From Cellvibrionaceae bacterium (GTDB taxonomy: Bacteria > Pseudomonadota > Gammaproteobacteria > Pseudomonadales > Cellvibrionaceae), in NCBI GenBank assembly GCA_025800435.1, contig JAOXRV010000754.1:1-6966 (forward strand): a DNA stretch of 6,966 bases, read 5' to 3'. Numbering within the stretch: position 1 is the first letter of the stretch; the number at the start of each line of letters is the position of its first letter. A program made the translations under genes and the position numbers. The notes under the pieces were generated by a model. That model saw nothing but the letters and a program-made list of their open reading frames with translations, was not told the DNA's origin and did no database searches. Positions 5,910 through 6,966 of this stretch are shown here, one piece after another.

Positions 5910-6966
5910 ATGCCTCCTTATCAAGTACTTATACTGACGGATAAAGAGGATAGGGATTTCCGCAACAGCGCCGAGCTTCACTTTAGCCAGGCGAATATCG
6001 ACACTGCCACAGCCCCCGCTGAACCGGTAGACGCACTGTTGTTGCCTGGCGAAAACATCGATCGGCCATTACACCAACTGCGCAGCGGCCAGTGGCACTG
6101 GCCAGCGGATATACCCGCTTTTACCCTGGGTAAAGCCCACCCCCTAGCCGACGGCGACTATACCCAGCTGAGTGAGCAACTGGCCAACTGGTTAACGCAA
6201 TACCAACAGCGCCGGGCCCAACTGGCCCAGCTGCCCGAGGCCATCGCCCCATTGGAGCGGTTTTTACAATACGCCTGGCCCAGGCCCGGCTTTACCCTAC
6301 GAGCCCAGTGGCAACTGAGCCAGCACAGCAATTACCACTACCCAATTCTGCGCGCTTTGGGGCTGGACGATGAGCAGCGCCTCTTGCAGCAGTGGCAACA
6401 ACAAGAGGTACTGGAAAGCACCGAATTGCTCGACCGGGTGCGCCAGTGCCCCCACTGCCACAGCGAGCAAATTAACTTTGTCGACACCTGCCCCAGTTGC
6501 AAGAGTATCGATATCCACAGCACCATTGCGCTGCACTGTTTTACCTGCGGCCACGTCGGTGAACAGCGCCAGTTCCAGCAGGATAATGCCCTGCGCTGCC
6601 CCACCTGTTTAACCCAGCTGCGCCATATCGGTGTGGATTACGACCGCCCGCTAGAGCGCTTTGCCTGCAATAGCTGCCAGCAGCGCTTTATCGAAGGCGA
6701 GGTGGTGGGCCGCTGCCCCAATGGCCACGCCAGCAATCCATCGGAGTTGTTAGAGCGGCGTATCTACCACTATCGACTGGGCCCTGGGGCCGATCAATTT
6801 GCCAGCAGCGGCCGGGTATTTGATAACCGCGCCCTGCAGTGGGGGGAATCGGTCTCGCTGGAAAACTTTAGCTGGCTGCTGCGTTGGAACAATGCCAGCG
6901 CCAGGCGCCACCGGCACCAGCACCTGCTGTTATTTTTAAACTGGGCGGGTATTGGCCAGGCCATTG
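5910..6966 (+). CDS. TackOD1-type zinc-ribbon signalling protein with receiver-like N-terminus (3' end outside window)
   Basis: 352 codons are open to the right edge with no stop, so the gene is truncated by the window. Residues 4-95 resemble a short receiver domain: strand YQVLILTD, strand VDALLLPGE, strand IPAFTLG, and a final helix LSEQLANWL. The place of the phospho-acceptor Asp holds Leu/Pro (LLLPGE), so it is probably a pseudo-receiver. Residues 145-178 are helical, possibly winged-helix. Residues 180-273 hold five CxxC knuckles (C180/C183, C194/C197, C210/C213, C230/C233, C253/C256) plus C269 and H273, with the motif HIGVDYDRPLERFAC at 239-253. This pattern fits the TackOD1 metal-binding domain. 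The tail FSWLLRWNNASARRHRHQHL resembles the beginning of a GGDEF domain. The start is MPPYQVLIL because no in-frame ATG lies upstream; the ribosome site is weak. The role is probably intracellular signalling, perhaps c-di-GMP synthesis; the output domain is inference. Confidence 0.87.
   Translation, partial: MPPYQVLILTDKEDRDFRNSAELHFSQANIDTATAPAEPVDALLLPGENIDRPLHQLRSGQWHWPADIPAFTLGKAHPLADGDYTQLSEQLANWLTQYQQRRAQLAQLPEAIAPLERFLQYAWPRPGFTLRAQWQLSQHSNYHYPILRALGLDDEQRLLQQWQQQEVLESTELLDRVRQCPHCHSEQINFVDTCPSCKSIDIHSTIALHCFTCGHVGEQRQFQQDNALRCPTCLTQLRHIGVDYDRPLERFACNSCQQRFIEGEVVGRCPNGHASNPSELLERRIYHYRLGPGADQFASSGRVFDNRALQWGESVSLENFSWLLRWNNASARRHRHQHLLLFLNWAGIGQAI

Noticed and set aside
5899..5937. Short frame MYRECLLIKYLY overlapping the start of the zinc-ribbon gene
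   Set aside because: Only 12 codons, no ribosome site, and it overlaps in another frame the clear coding start at 5910.
1..6966. CRISPR arrays, insertion sequences, tRNA or rRNA genes
   Set aside because: No regularly spaced repeats, transposase motifs, terminal inverted repeats or structural RNA signatures were seen on either strand.

Overview
The window is GC-rich bacterial DNA (coding GC about 55-60% by eye) with every gene on the + strand. The gene families (FecR-type anti-sigma factor, STN-domain TonB-dependent receptor, DUF485/ActP pair, TackOD1 zinc-ribbon signalling protein), the Gram-negative envelope proteins and the codon use fit a gammaproteobacterium, perhaps a marine or polysaccharide-degrading Cellvibrionales-like lineage. 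The taxonomic placement is inference; I saw no rRNA or other marker gene.

Region 1 (left edge to 3674) is a cell-surface signalling and transport module. A FecR-family anti-sigma/sigma regulator, whose frame is open to the left edge, is followed after 78 bp by an 829-residue TonB-dependent outer-membrane receptor carrying an N-terminal STN signalling domain. In such systems the loaded receptor signals through its STN domain to the periplasmic part of FecR, which releases an ECF sigma factor. The sigma gene would be expected just left of the window. The ligand cannot be read from the sequence. The short intergenic leader is A-rich and carries a 9-bp direct repeat plus an exact AAnAAnAA motif upstream of the receptor's ribosome binding site.

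Region 2 (3675-5800) is an acetate-uptake operon: a 183-bp regulatory region, a two-helix DUF485 (YjcH-type) membrane protein, and the sodium:acetate symporter ActP. The two genes overlap by 11 bp, with a near-perfect Shine-Dalgarno sequence for actP inside the end of the DUF485 gene. The upstream region contains six copies of TAAGC on one strand; the last three are 21 and 22 bp apart. A perfect 10-bp hairpin closes the operon.

Region 3 (5801 to the right edge) begins a separate signalling gene, cut off by the window end after 352 codons. It encodes a short receiver-like N-terminal domain that appears to lack the phospho-acceptor aspartate, then a TackOD1-type zinc-ribbon domain with five CxxC knuckles, then what looks like the first strand and helix of a GGDEF-like output domain. 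This is the least ordinary gene in the window.

The three regions look functionally independent: envelope signalling/TonB uptake, acetate uptake, and a probable c-di-GMP or metal-responsive signalling protein.
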